Positions 1-7,185 of a DNA stretch of 22,202 nt are shown in pieces. Under the pieces are notes generated by a model. It was not told the DNA's origin, made no database searches, and worked only from the letters and a program-made list of their open reading frames with translations. The position numbers and the translations under genes are program-made. The first letter of the stretch is position 1. Every line of letters begins with the position of its first letter. Source of the DNA: DATKCA01 sp035544675 (GTDB taxonomy: Bacteria > Acidobacteriota > Thermoanaerobaculia > Gp7-AA8); the NCBI GenBank assembly GCA_035544675.1, contig DATKCA010000088.1, positions 1 to 22,202 of the forward strand. Reading direction: 5' to 3'.

Positions 1-1133
1 ACCGGCGGCGTCACGAACGTCGTGACGATGACCATCATGGCCACCGAGCTGTAAAGCCCCGCCGACAGCAGTCCCGCCGTCAGCCCCAGCTGCGCGAAGA
101 TCAGTCCGACCTCGCCGCGCGGCACCATCCCGACGCCGATGACGGTCTTCCGCAGAGGCCGTCCGAACGCCGCATAGCCGGCCAGCAGCTTCCCGATGAT
201 GGCCACGACCGTCAGCACGAGCCCGATGACGAGGAACTGGCGCGTGGCCGGATTGAACGGATTCAGCGCGCGGAGATCGACCGCCGCCCCGACGGAAACG
301 AAGAAGATGGGGATGAAGAACTGCGCAACGTCGTGTACCTGGTGCTCGATGTCCCGTCCCTTGTCGGTCCGGGCCAGCACGAGGCCGGCCGCGAACGAGC
401 CGATGATCAGCGCGGAGCCGAAGAGGTCGGCCAGGTACGCCAGCGCGAATCCGAACATCACCGAGGCGAAGAACAGCGCCTTGGCCACGCGCAGGCGCGC
501 CACCATGGAGATGAGGCGCGGCGCCAGGAACGAGCCGATGATCATCGCCATCACCACGAATCCGAACGCGACGGCGAAAACGCGCAGCACCCCGGTGGTG
601 GTGAGCTCCTCCCCCGCCGCCACGGCGCTGATCACGGTGAGAAGGACCAGGCCGACGATGTCGTCCAGCACCGCCGCGCCGAGGATCACCTGCGCCTCGT
701 CGCTCTTGAGGTGGCCGAGGTCGGAGAGAACACGGGCGGTGATGCCGACCGAGGTCGCCGTCAGCGCCGCTCCGAGGAACACCGCCACGGTGGTGGGGTA
801 GCCGAGCCAGTATCCGACGCCATATCCCGCGCCGAACGGCAGAACGACGCCGACGATCGCCACGGACGTCGACGCCCCTCCCACGGACAGCAGCCGCTTG
901 AGATCGGTCTCCAGGCCGATCAGGAACAGCAGCAGCAGGACGCCGAGCTCGGCGAGGACGTGCAGGACTTCGTTGTGAGGATCAATCCAGTGAAGGCCGG
1001 AGACTCCGATGACGATGCCTCCGACCATCTCTCCGAGGACCGCGGGCTGTCCGATGCGCTCGGCGAGCTCGCCGAAGATTTTCGCCGCGGCGAAGATGGC
1101 CAGAAGGGACAGCAGCAGGGCGGAAATCGTCAT
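1..1133 (-). CDS. CPA2-family cation:proton antiporter (C-terminus cut by window edge)
   Basis: This is an inner-membrane monovalent cation/H+ exchanger of the Na_H_Exchanger (Kef/GerN-like) family. I translated it from the ATG at 1133; 377 codons are visible with no stop before the window edge. The protein is a chain of hydrophobic helices. It carries the conserved acidic pair LDD (D157-D158) and the late motif GMVPRGEVGLIF (residues 335-346) typical of CPA2 antiporters, and the visible part ends in VTTFVTPP, close to the usual end of the transport domain. Only a short tail, or a regulatory domain such as TrkA-N, can be missing. A GAGG motif lies 9 nt before the start. The gene begins 25 bp after the response regulator, so it is probably the last gene of the kinase-regulator operon and a likely target of that system. 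The ion (Na+ or K+) cannot be told from sequence. Confidence 0.9.
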   Translation of the reverse strand, partial: MTISALLLSLLAIFAAAKIFGELAERIGQPAVLGEMVGGIVIGVSGLHWIDPHNEVLHVLAELGVLLLLFLIGLETDLKRLLSVGGASTSVAIVGVVLPFGAGYGVGYWLGYPTTVAVFLGAALTATSVGITARVLSDLGHLKSDEAQVILGAAVLDDIVGLVLLTVISAVAAGEELTTTGVLRVFAVAFGFVVMAMIIGSFLAPRLISMVARLRVAKALFFASVMFGFALAYLADLFGSALIIGSFAAGLVLARTDKGRDIEHQVHDVAQFFIPIFFVSVGAAVDLRALNPFNPATRQFLVIGLVLTVVAIIGKLLAGYAAFGRPLRKTVIGVGMVPRGEVGLIFAQLGLTAGLLSAGLYSSVAMMVIVTTFVTPP

Positions 1134-1158
1134 TCGTCAACCTCGGAGCAGACATTTA

Positions 1159-1797
1159 TCACGCCAGGCCGTGATCGCGCGCGTATCCGATGAGCGCATA
1201 ACGTCCGTCGATCCCCAGTTTCTCGTAGATGCTGTGCAGGTGAAACTTGACCGTCCCCTCGGTGATGGCCAGGCGCGAAGCGATCTCCTTGTTCCGCAGG
1301 CCGGAGGCCACCATCTTCGTCACCTCGACCTCGCGGGGCGTGAGGGCCGCCGACAGCGACGCCGCGGCCTGTTCGCGCTGCAGCACCAGACGGAGCGCGC
1401 CGGCGATGGCCTTGCCGTTCCAGCTCTGCTCGCCCGCGGCCACCTGACGCACGCTCTGTACGAGGAGGCGCGGCGCCGATTCCTTGAGCACCAGACCGCT
1501 GGCGCCGAGACGGAATGCCTCCAGCAGCCGCGCGTCCTCGAGCGAGGCCGTGAGCAGCACCACGCGCGTCGGCAGCTCCTTCTGCTGCAGGCGCCTGAGC
1601 AACTCGATCCCGTCCATCTGCGGCATGCGCACGTCCAGTACAAGGATGTCCGGACGGTACTTCTCGACCGCGGCCAGGGCCTCCTCCCCGTTCGACGTGC
1701 GGGCCACGATGTCGCAGTCCACTTCCCCCCGAAACAACTGGTCGAGGCCGTCGAGGATGAAGGGATGATCGTCCGCGACGACCAGGCGGATCGTCAC
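1159..1797 (-). CDS. NarL/FixJ-family two-component response regulator
   Basis: This cytoplasmic DNA-binding regulator has 212 residues. The N-terminal receiver domain (about 3-120) shows the acidic pocket D9-D10, the phospho-acceptor D55 in LVLDVRMP, T83 and K105. The C-terminal LuxR-type helix-turn-helix (about 148-208) contains LTPREVEV and NKEIASRLAITEGTVKFHL. The start is the GTG at 1797, whose GTGA overlaps the stop of the upstream kinase by 4 bp, so the two are translationally coupled and form a cognate pair. A much longer reading frame extends upstream to 3123, but that part lies in the shadow of the kinase gene. The antiporter follows 25 bp downstream. The family and the pairing are well supported; the regulated genes are inferred from position only. 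Confidence 0.95.
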   Translation of the reverse strand: MTIRLVVADDHPFILDGLDQLFRGEVDCDIVARTSNGEEALAAVEKYRPDILVLDVRMPQMDGIELLRRLQQKELPTRVVLLTASLEDARLLEAFRLGASGLVLKESAPRLLVQSVRQVAAGEQSWNGKAIAGALRLVLQREQAAASLSAALTPREVEVTKMVASGLRNKEIASRLAITEGTVKFHLHSIYEKLGIDGRYALIGYARDHGLA

Positions 1798-3494
1798 GTC
1801 CGACTCTCCACCGGCACGTGGGCCTCGATCACCGCGCCGCCGTCCGAAGAGTGGATCGTCAGCGATCCACCCAGCGTCTTCACGCGCTCCTTGAGGGTTC
1901 GCGGCCCGTAACCGTCGCGGTCGAGAGCGTGCAGATCGAAACGGCCGGTGAACGGAAAGCCGCGGCCGTTGTCCGAAACGCGGACGTCGATCTGTTCCGC
2001 TCGGGAGCGCAGCGCCACGCGCGCGTGCGACGCTCCGCCGTGCCGGGCCGCATTGGACAGCGACTCGTTGACGATGCGGCACAGCTCGTGGGCGAGCGGG
2101 GCGGACACGTCGATGGGAGTGGGCACGTCCACTTCCACCTCCAGCCCCCACTCGAGCGGAAACCGCTCGCTCAGGCGCTGCAGCTCGTCGAAGAGAATGG
2201 TCCGTCCGTCGCGGACGTCGTAGGGACGGAGCTCGCGGACGATCGTGCGGAGCTCGCGCTGATCGTGCTCGATGATCTGCTGCACCTTCTCCAGCCGCTC
2301 CGCGGCGGCCGCTCCTCCCTGGAGCTGCGAGCGGATGGCCTGAAGCTGCAGGCCGACGCCTCCCAACGACTGCACGATGCCATCGTGCAGCTCGCGGGAG
2401 ATGCGCATCCGCTCTTCCGCGCTGGCGGTCTGACGCACCTGCTGGAGGAAGAAGTACTGCTCGAGCGTGGCCAGGACGAGCCGTCCGGCCACGTGCGCGA
2501 GCGCGAGCTCGTCCGCGGTGGCCGTGACCGCCGGGACCACGAGGTGAATGGCCAGCGTCTCGCTGGCCACGGACACGACGAGGAACGACTCGCCGCCGGC
2601 CCGCCTCCAGAACGCCTCTCCCATCCCGCTCCCACCCCGCTCCGTGGTCGAAGACCTTCGCGGGTCGTACAGGAGGATCGACGGCCACTCGCGCCGGGCG
2701 AAGAAACTCGTGTTGCGCAGATCCTCCGGCACCGCGCCGTCCCAGGCCCCGGGCGCAATCCGGTCGACGTGCAGCTCTCTCCCATCCCACATCGCGAAGT
2801 ACACCCACGGCTCCTCGCTCTCCTCCCAGGCCAGCGTCAGATTTCTCGCGTCGAGCACCGCGGCGGCGTGCGCGAGCGTGGAACGAAGTAGATCCTCGAT
2901 GCGCGGCTCCAGCTCGCGCGGCCAGGCGGCCAGCGAGGCGAGCTCCCGCCGGAGCCGTTCCTGGTACATGCCGAGATAGACGAGCAGCGCGGCCGTGACA
3001 CCGAGGTACACCTCGCGCATGAGGAAGCGGCTGGGCGCGAAGGCTGCGGTGCCCTGCGTGACGGCCGCCATCGCGGTGTAAACGGCGATCGCGGCCACAG
3101 CCGTGGCCAGGATGCCGCGCCATGAGAACCGGAGCGTCGCGCAGAACAGCGAGAAGACGAAATAGAGGAAGAACGGGCTGGCCGGACCCTCGGTGAGAAA
3201 GACGAAAATGGAGAACAGAACGAGGTCGAGGATGTGCGACACGAGCCGCCAGCGCCTCGATGCCAGCGTGCTCCGCCAGGTCATCACGGCGATGACGAGC
3301 GCGTACGCGGTGTACACCACCAGGAGCGCGTAGGTCGGCTCGCGGTAGCGCGCCGGCGTCGATGGCTCCAGATAGACGGTCACGAGCGAGAAGAAGGCCA
3401 GCACGAACCGCCCGGCCGCGATGAGCCGCTCCGCACGCGCCTGCGGCGTGTAGTCGAGCGTCACCTGGTTCGCCGCGTTCACCGGTACCCGCAA
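1794..3494 (-). CDS. Membrane sensor histidine kinase (HisKA_3, NarX/LiaS-like)
   Basis: This 566-residue sensor kinase would phosphorylate the adjacent regulator. Residues about 28-175 form five or six membrane helices with no large outer loop, which suggests it senses the membrane or an intramembrane cue. Residues about 195-350 look like a GAF-type cytoplasmic domain. The HisKA_3 dimerisation helix carries the phospho-acceptor H370 in SRELHDGIVQSLGG. The ATPase domain shows the N-box IVNESLSNAARHG (N476), the G1 box DNGRGF (508-513) and the G2 box GYGPRTLKERV. The start is uncertain: the longest frame begins with TTG at 3494, which has a GAGG about 11 nt upstream, while an in-frame GTG (codon 5) is an alternative. 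Its stop overlaps the regulator start. The signal sensed cannot be read from sequence; the antiporter downstream hints at ions or pH. Confidence 0.93.
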   Translation of the reverse strand: MRVPVNAANQVTLDYTPQARAERLIAAGRFVLAFFSLVTVYLEPSTPARYREPTYALLVVYTAYALVIAVMTWRSTLASRRWRLVSHILDLVLFSIFVFLTEGPASPFFLYFVFSLFCATLRFSWRGILATAVAAIAVYTAMAAVTQGTAAFAPSRFLMREVYLGVTAALLVYLGMYQERLRRELASLAAWPRELEPRIEDLLRSTLAHAAAVLDARNLTLAWEESEEPWVYFAMWDGRELHVDRIAPGAWDGAVPEDLRNTSFFARREWPSILLYDPRRSSTTERGGSGMGEAFWRRAGGESFLVVSVASETLAIHLVVPAVTATADELALAHVAGRLVLATLEQYFFLQQVRQTASAEERMRISRELHDGIVQSLGGVGLQLQAIRSQLQGGAAAAERLEKVQQIIEHDQRELRTIVRELRPYDVRDGRTILFDELQRLSERFPLEWGLEVEVDVPTPIDVSAPLAHELCRIVNESLSNAARHGGASHARVALRSRAEQIDVRVSDNGRGFPFTGRFDLHALDRDGYGPRTLKERVKTLGGSLTIHSSDGGAVIEAHVPVESRT

Positions 3495-3632
3495 TCTATG
3501 TCATGCCTCGTGACCGGCGAGCTTATCCAAAGTCGAGGTCTTCCCCACCCCGAGGCCGATGCCGGGGCCGCCCTCGCTGTCTAGACTTCGTTTCAGGCCG
3601 GCACCGTCCGGGCACCAGCTGAGGGGGTTCCG

Positions 3633-4199
3633 ATGACAAGAAGTGTGCTCCTCTTGTGCCTCCTGTTGCCTCTGGGATTGGTAGTAACGAGCTGCCAATC
3701 GCGACGGAGCGTGACTCCTCAGCCCCTTCCACCTGCCGTTGCGGAGGCGGAACGGACGGTGCCGGTCACTTCAGGCGACTCGGACTTCCAACCGGCCATG
3801 CCCGAGACGCGCAGCGACGTCCTGAGCGCGGACATCACCGAGGCGAACCGGATGGCACGGCAGCAGGGGCTGATTCAGGATGCGTTCTTCGCGTTCGACG
3901 CCTCGACGCTCGATTCCGATGCCCAGGAGGCGCTGCGCCGCTCAGCCGCCTGGCTGCGGGACAACGCCGGTTATCGCATCCGGGTGGAAGGGCACTGCGA
4001 CGAGCGGGGTACCGAGCAGTACAACCTCGCCCTGGGCGACCGGCGGGCCGACACCGCCGCGTCCTATCTGTCGGCGCTCGGCATCGACCGCCGCCGGATC
4101 GAGACGCAAAGCTACGGCGAGGAACGGCCTTTCGAGCTGGGCTCCTACGAGGCGGCGTGGCAGCAGAACCGCCGCGCTCATCTCGTGCTGATCCGCTGA
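3633..4199 (+). CDS. pal: Pal-like OmpA-domain lipoprotein
   Basis: This 188-residue outer-membrane lipoprotein would anchor the envelope to peptidoglycan. The first 20 residues are a lipoprotein signal peptide ending in VVTSC, with C21 the lipidated cysteine. A Pro/Ser-rich linker (about 22-70) is followed by an OmpA-like domain (about 82-188). That domain contains FAFDASTLDSDA, the Pal-type motif EGHCDERGTEQYNLALGDRRA split over 119-139, and the closing NRRAHLVL. The diaminopimelate-binding Asp/Arg pattern appears intact. GAGGGGG at 3621-3627 is a strong ribosome-binding site 5 nt before the ATG. The usual Tol partners are not beside it, so it may be a second Pal-type protein rather than the one in the Tol system. 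The family call is secure; the symbol is by similarity. Confidence 0.88.
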   Translation: MTRSVLLLCLLLPLGLVVTSCQSRRSVTPQPLPPAVAEAERTVPVTSGDSDFQPAMPETRSDVLSADITEANRMARQQGLIQDAFFAFDASTLDSDAQEALRRSAAWLRDNAGYRIRVEGHCDERGTEQYNLALGDRRADTAASYLSALGIDRRRIETQSYGEERPFELGSYEAAWQQNRRAHLVLIR

Positions 4200-4200
4200 C

Positions 4201-4398
4201 ATGCACCTCCATCCCGAGACCGCCGGCTCGATCATGAGCCGTGTGCGATCGCTTGAGGAGGACGTGGAGATTCTCCGGCACGCGCTCGACGGCGAGGATC
4301 TCGCCTCGAGCGACCGGCAATATCTCTCGCGCTGCTTCGACCTGCTGAAGATGGAGGTCGACGCGCTGCGGGAGTACATCGAGGCGCTTCGGCGATAG
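4201..4398 (+). CDS. Small coiled-coil protein of unknown function
   Basis: This 65-residue soluble protein begins 1 bp after the lipoprotein stop. It is nearly all helix-forming: heptad-like leucines in VRSLEEDVEILRHAL (from residue 15) and in FDLLKMEVDALREYIEALRR suggest two amphipathic helices forming a coiled coil. I do not recognise a family. The first ATG (4201) has no clear ribosome-binding site and probably relies on coupling to the lipoprotein stop; an internal ATG at 4234 would give 54 residues. The last four codons and the stop (4384-4398) are repeated immediately after as a perfect 15-bp tandem copy. Coding status rests on position, strand and codon pattern. Confidence 0.55.
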   Translation: MHLHPETAGSIMSRVRSLEEDVEILRHALDGEDLASSDRQYLSRCFDLLKMEVDALREYIEALRR

Positions 4399-4413
4399 GC
4401 GCTTCGGCGATAG
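4384..4413 (+). repeat. 15-bp tandem duplication spanning a stop codon
   Basis: GCGCTTCGGCGATAG occurs twice without a gap, at 4384-4398 and 4399-4413. The first copy encodes the final four residues and stop of the small coiled-coil gene. Because the unit is five codons long, the second copy keeps frame and supplies a second stop. Confidence 0.85.
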
Positions 4414-4460
4414 GGACGAAAAGCCGGGCTCGGGCTCGGGCACGGGATTGTCCCTATTTT
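4410..4460. terminator. Candidate terminator hairpin between convergent genes
   Basis: ATAGGGAC (4410-4417) pairs with GTCCCTAT (4450-4457), and the right arm runs into TTT. The 32-nt loop holds a GGGCTC-type hexamer repeat. The plus-strand lipoprotein pair and the minus-strand membrane-protein genes meet here; the stop codon of the latter lies inside the right arm. It could end transcription for either side. The stem is short and the loop long, so it may instead be a copy of a dispersed repeat. Confidence 0.45.
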
Positions 4461-4705
4461 CTTCGGTTTTTGTCGACGATCCCGACGATGATCATCAGAA
4501 AGGCCACGACCCGCACCGTGTAGGCCAGCTCGATCTGATCGTCGGCGATGAACGGCAGGAGCAGCCGCTGCGCGGCGAGCAGGAGAAAAGCCAGCGCGAA
4601 GAAGGCGAACAGCCGCTCCCGCGCCTCCCGCCAGTACCGGACGAAGAACATCGCCGCGACGAGATATCCCATCGCCAGCGCGCCGCTGATCATCCACTCC
4701 GTCAT
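4454..4705 (-). CDS. Small three-helix membrane protein (DUF5985-like)
   Basis: This 83-residue membrane protein has three hydrophobic segments: GALAMGYLVAAMFFVRYW, LFAFFALAFLLLAAQRLLL and YTVRVVAFLMIIVGIVD. Its ending VDKNRRK, and the Arg/Glu-rich turn between helices 1 and 2, match what I recall of DUF5985 proteins, which usually occur as adjacent pairs. The ATG at 4705 is chosen because its ATGA overlaps the stop of the upstream gene; a longer frame to 4861 only shadows that gene. Function is unknown. The pairing and overlap imply that the two products work together in the membrane. Confidence 0.8.
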   Translation of the reverse strand: MTEWMISGALAMGYLVAAMFFVRYWREARERLFAFFALAFLLLAAQRLLLPFIADDQIELAYTVRVVAFLMIIVGIVDKNRRK

Positions 4706-4962
4706 CGCGACTCCTCGACCATGCCATAGATCAGGAGCAGGACCCCGGCCAGCGCGGGAAGCGTCCGCCACGCCGACAGGTCGATGTCCGGCACGATCTG
4801 AACGTCGATGAACAGCAGCAGGTTGTTCAGCGCCAGGCCGACGAAACAGAGGCCGCTCCACAGGAGCAGCTGCACGCGCGTGCGCACGAAACCGCGCAGG
4901 AGCAGGACCGCGCAGAGCGCGCTGGTGATGACGCAGAGCGCGTAGACGATCGGGCCGGTCAT
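4702..4962 (-). CDS. Small membrane protein, partner of the adjacent DUF5985-like gene
   Basis: This 86-residue protein has three hydrophobic segments: IVYALCVITSALCAVLLL, LLLWSGLCFVGLALNNLLLF and TLPALAGVLLLIYGMV. The first loop is rich in Arg, and the segment NNLLLFIDVQIVPDIDLSAWR resembles one I recall from DUF5985-type small membrane proteins (residues split across about 46-66). The start codon overlaps the stop of the winged-helix gene (ATGA), and its own stop overlaps the next gene, so three genes are translationally coupled. No catalytic motif is visible; a membrane complex or sensor role is an inference. Confidence 0.8.
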   Translation of the reverse strand: MTGPIVYALCVITSALCAVLLLRGFVRTRVQLLLWSGLCFVGLALNNLLLFIDVQIVPDIDLSAWRTLPALAGVLLLIYGMVEESR

Positions 4963-5336
4963 GAGTCTTTCCCTCCCAGCTTGAACGCGTCGGCGAACGA
5001 GCGCAGCCGCGTCAGGTTCGCGGAGTAAACGGTGTTGATGACGGTGACACGCTGATCGCGGTAGGCCTCGACGAGCATGGCCACGTCGCGTTTGAGCTCC
5101 TCCGACTCCGTCCCGAAGCGGAAACTGCCGCTGGTCTGGCCGCTTTCTGCCAGGCCCCGCCGCTCCAGGTCGCGGACCTTGGCCGCCACCGTCTCCTCTT
5201 TCAGGCCGAGGTGCTGGGCCATGGCCGTGGCCGTCCAGTAGGTGTCCGGCGAGCGGAACAACAGCGCGAGGATCTCCACCTCCTCGATGGAGTGGATCTT
5301 CTCAGCGATGAACTGTTCGAGCCTCTGGTTTCTCAT
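4959..5336 (-). CDS. Winged-helix DNA-binding regulator
   Basis: This 125-residue cytoplasmic protein has a winged helix at about 22-75. Recognition-helix features are visible in TATAMAQHLGLKEETVAAKVRDL, interrupted for length: residues about 36-58, followed by ERRGLAESG leading into the wing. The C-terminal 50 residues form a helical tail that may dimerise. The ATG at 5336 is the natural start; the long frame that extends to 6602 is antisense to the ClC gene. It heads the operon with the two small membrane proteins and is divergent from the ClC gene across a short gap, so it may control both. The family is MarR/ArsR-like; I cannot name it more closely. Confidence 0.8.
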   Translation of the reverse strand: MRNQRLEQFIAEKIHSIEEVEILALLFRSPDTYWTATAMAQHLGLKEETVAAKVRDLERRGLAESGQTSGSFRFGTESEELKRDVAMLVEAYRDQRVTVINTVYSANLTRLRSFADAFKLGGKDS

Positions 5337-5360
5337 GGGTCGCGCCGCGGAATGGATGGT

Positions 5361-7091
5361 ATGGCAAATATCGCGCACAATAGGCGAAAAGCCGTGAGCA
5401 CGCAGGTCAGCAGGCGCAGTCTCCTCCTCCTCTTCGTCGCGGCCGGAGTCATCTCCGGCGCCGCGGCCGTGCTCTTTCACGAATGGGTACTGCTGAGCCG
5501 CAAGCTCCTCCTGGCGCCGGCACTGGGCACGCACGGATTCACGCGCGCCCTCTTCATCGTCGGCGTCCCCCTGGTCACTGCCGCAATCCTCGGGTTCGTG
5601 GTGGAGCGGTTCGCCCCCTCCACCGTCGGTGCAAATCTCGCGCGCGTTCGCCGCAGCTACGCCGAGGACGGCGCCCATCTCGACCCCCGAACGATCATCT
5701 CCACCTTCATCCTCACCCCGCTCTCCCTCGGCTCGGGCGCTCCCCTCGGACCGGAGGGACCCACCGTGGTCGTCACCAGCGGCCTCTCCGTCATGGTCGC
5801 CCGCCTCCTGGGCTTTCCGCGGAAGGTGCTCCGGGGAATGGTTCCCGTCGGCACGGCGGCCGGCATCGCGGCGATCTTCCGGACGCCGATCACAGGAGTG
5901 GTGTTCGCGCTCGAGGAACTGTTCGGCACGTCCAGCCGCAGCATCCTGGGCGGAACGCTGATCGCCGCCGTGGCGGCCGCGGTCGTGCAGCAGGCGGCGG
6001 CGCCCGACAATCAGCGGCTCCTCCCGGCCGCCGCGGCGTCGTGGACCGACCCGCGCGAGATGATCGGGTTCGCCGTCGTGGGGGTCTTCGCCGGCCTCGT
6101 TTCGGGGGTGATTCTCCGCGTCGGCGTTCCGCTCCGGGAGACACTGCGCCAGCGCGTTCCCTCGGTCCCGCTGCGGTTCGCCATCGGCGGCGCGGCGGCC
6201 GGCATTCTCGGGCTCGTCAACCCGGCCGTGCTCGGCGTGGGATACGAGACGACGTCCTTCTTTCTCCGCGGGGGCGGATCGCTTCTGTTCGACGCCGAGG
6301 CGCTGGGCGCGAAGGCTGTGGCGTTCACCCTGGCCACGTCCACCGGCCTCCTGGGCGGGACGTTCGCGCCGTCGCTGTTTCTCGGCGCGGCCCTCGGCGC
6401 GCTGGTCGGCCATGCCGGCGAGCTGTTCCTCGGCGCTCAGATCAACACCGGCGCATACGCCCTGGTCGGTATGGGCGCGTTCTTCGCCGGGACGCTGCGG
6501 GCGCCGATCGCCGCGGTGCTCATCGTCATCGAGCTGACGAACGACTACGGACTGATCGCGCCGCTGATGCTCGGGGTCGTGGTCTCGAACTGGATCTCGC
6601 ACGCCATCGCTCCGGCCACGTTCGAAGAGGACCAGATGGAGCGGGAGGGTGTCGGATCGACGCGCGAACAGCGCGACGTGTTCTCACGGATCCGCGTCGG
6701 CGAGGTGATGACGCGGACCCTGACCACGTTCACGAAGGAGGAGCGGTTGCCGGAGGTCGTGGAACGCACGCGCGAGATCCGGCACAGCAACTATCCGGTG
6801 ATCGACGAGCAGGGGCGGCTGACCGGGATTCTGCGCGGCGAGACGATCGCGCGCGCCGTGCGCGAGGGACGGCTCGAGGCCACCGTGGCCGACCTCGCCG
6901 AGCCGCCGCCGCTCACCGGTCGCGAGGAGGAGACGCTCTACCAGCTCGTGGAGCGGATGGCCGCCAGCGGGGTGACGCGCTGTCCGGTCGTGAACCGCAA
7001 CGGCGTGGTCGTGGGATTCCTGAGCCCCTCCGACGTGGTGATGGCGAGGCTCAAGGAGCAGACCATCCTGGCAGACGAAACGATGCGGTGA
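5361..7091 (+). CDS. ClC-family chloride channel/antiporter with C-terminal CBS pair
   Basis: From the ATG at 5361 this is a 576-residue membrane protein. It shows the ClC signatures in order: GSGAPLGPEGP (124-134, gating Glu E132), FRTPITGVVFALEE (173-186) and GGTFAPS (332-338). E185-E186 match the paired Glu of E. coli ClcA, one of which carries protons in exchangers, so a Cl-/H+ antiporter is possible. Residues about 445-570 hold two CBS domains (VGEVMTRTL to FLSPSDVVMARL) that usually bind adenine nucleotides and gate the transporter. The start is uncertain: a GTG at 5394 has a better-placed AGG and leaves more room for a promoter divergent from the winged-helix gene. The role in chloride, acid or osmotic balance is inferred from the neighbours. 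Confidence 0.93.
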   Translation: MANIAHNRRKAVSTQVSRRSLLLLFVAAGVISGAAAVLFHEWVLLSRKLLLAPALGTHGFTRALFIVGVPLVTAAILGFVVERFAPSTVGANLARVRRSYAEDGAHLDPRTIISTFILTPLSLGSGAPLGPEGPTVVVTSGLSVMVARLLGFPRKVLRGMVPVGTAAGIAAIFRTPITGVVFALEELFGTSSRSILGGTLIAAVAAAVVQQAAAPDNQRLLPAAAASWTDPREMIGFAVVGVFAGLVSGVILRVGVPLRETLRQRVPSVPLRFAIGGAAAGILGLVNPAVLGVGYETTSFFLRGGGSLLFDAEALGAKAVAFTLATSTGLLGGTFAPSLFLGAALGALVGHAGELFLGAQINTGAYALVGMGAFFAGTLRAPIAAVLIVIELTNDYGLIAPLMLGVVVSNWISHAIAPATFEEDQMEREGVGSTREQRDVFSRIRVGEVMTRTLTTFTKEERLPEVVERTREIRHSNYPVIDEQGRLTGILRGETIARAVREGRLEATVADLAEPPPLTGREEETLYQLVERMAASGVTRCPVVNRNGVVVGFLSPSDVVMARLKEQTILADETMR

Positions 7092-7152
7092 GGGGTCTGA
7101 CGTTCGCTTTGCGGGCGGCCAGGGCGGGCGGCAAAGCGAAGGTCTGACCCCG
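7092..7152. repeat. Nested palindromic repeat, possible bidirectional terminator
   Basis: An inner perfect 10-bp inverted repeat (TTCGCTTTGC at 7103-7112, GCAAAGCGAA at 7131-7140) encloses an 18-nt GC-rich loop. It is flanked by direct copies of GGTCTGAC (7094-7101 and 7141-7148), and the outermost bases GGGGTC/GACCCC are again inverted. It lies just past the ClC stop in the gap between convergent genes. A second GC-rich stem (GGGGGCG with CGCCCC) follows at about 7151-7177. The layout fits either a terminator or a small dispersed palindromic element. Confidence 0.6.
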
Positions 7153-7185
7153 GGGGCGGGCGGCAACGCCCCCCCCCACGCCCCC

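Noticed and set aside
333..1911. Long plus-strand frames over the antiporter and regulator
   Set aside because: They are antisense shadows; the minus strand carries complete conserved motifs.
1159..3123. Single 654-residue minus-strand frame upstream of and including the response regulator
   Set aside because: Only the last 212 residues are protein-like; the rest is an Arg/Gly/Ala-rich shadow of the histidine kinase in another frame. The GTG at 1797 with a 4-bp overlap is the real start.
3495..3632. Promoters in the gap between the kinase and lipoprotein genes
   Set aside because: The gap must hold divergent promoters, but no -35/-10 pair was convincing by eye.
3633..4398. Tol-Pal operon
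   Set aside because: Only a Pal-like lipoprotein is present; TolQ, TolR, TolA, TolB and the CpoB-like protein are not adjacent, so the system cannot be claimed from this window.
4959..6602. 547-residue minus-strand frame
   Set aside because: The first 422 residues are charged low-complexity sequence antisense to the ClC gene; only the 125-residue winged-helix part is real.
5483..7147. 554-residue plus-strand frame inside the ClC gene
   Set aside because: Arg/Gly/His-rich composition with no domain, fully overlapping a well-supported ClC gene.
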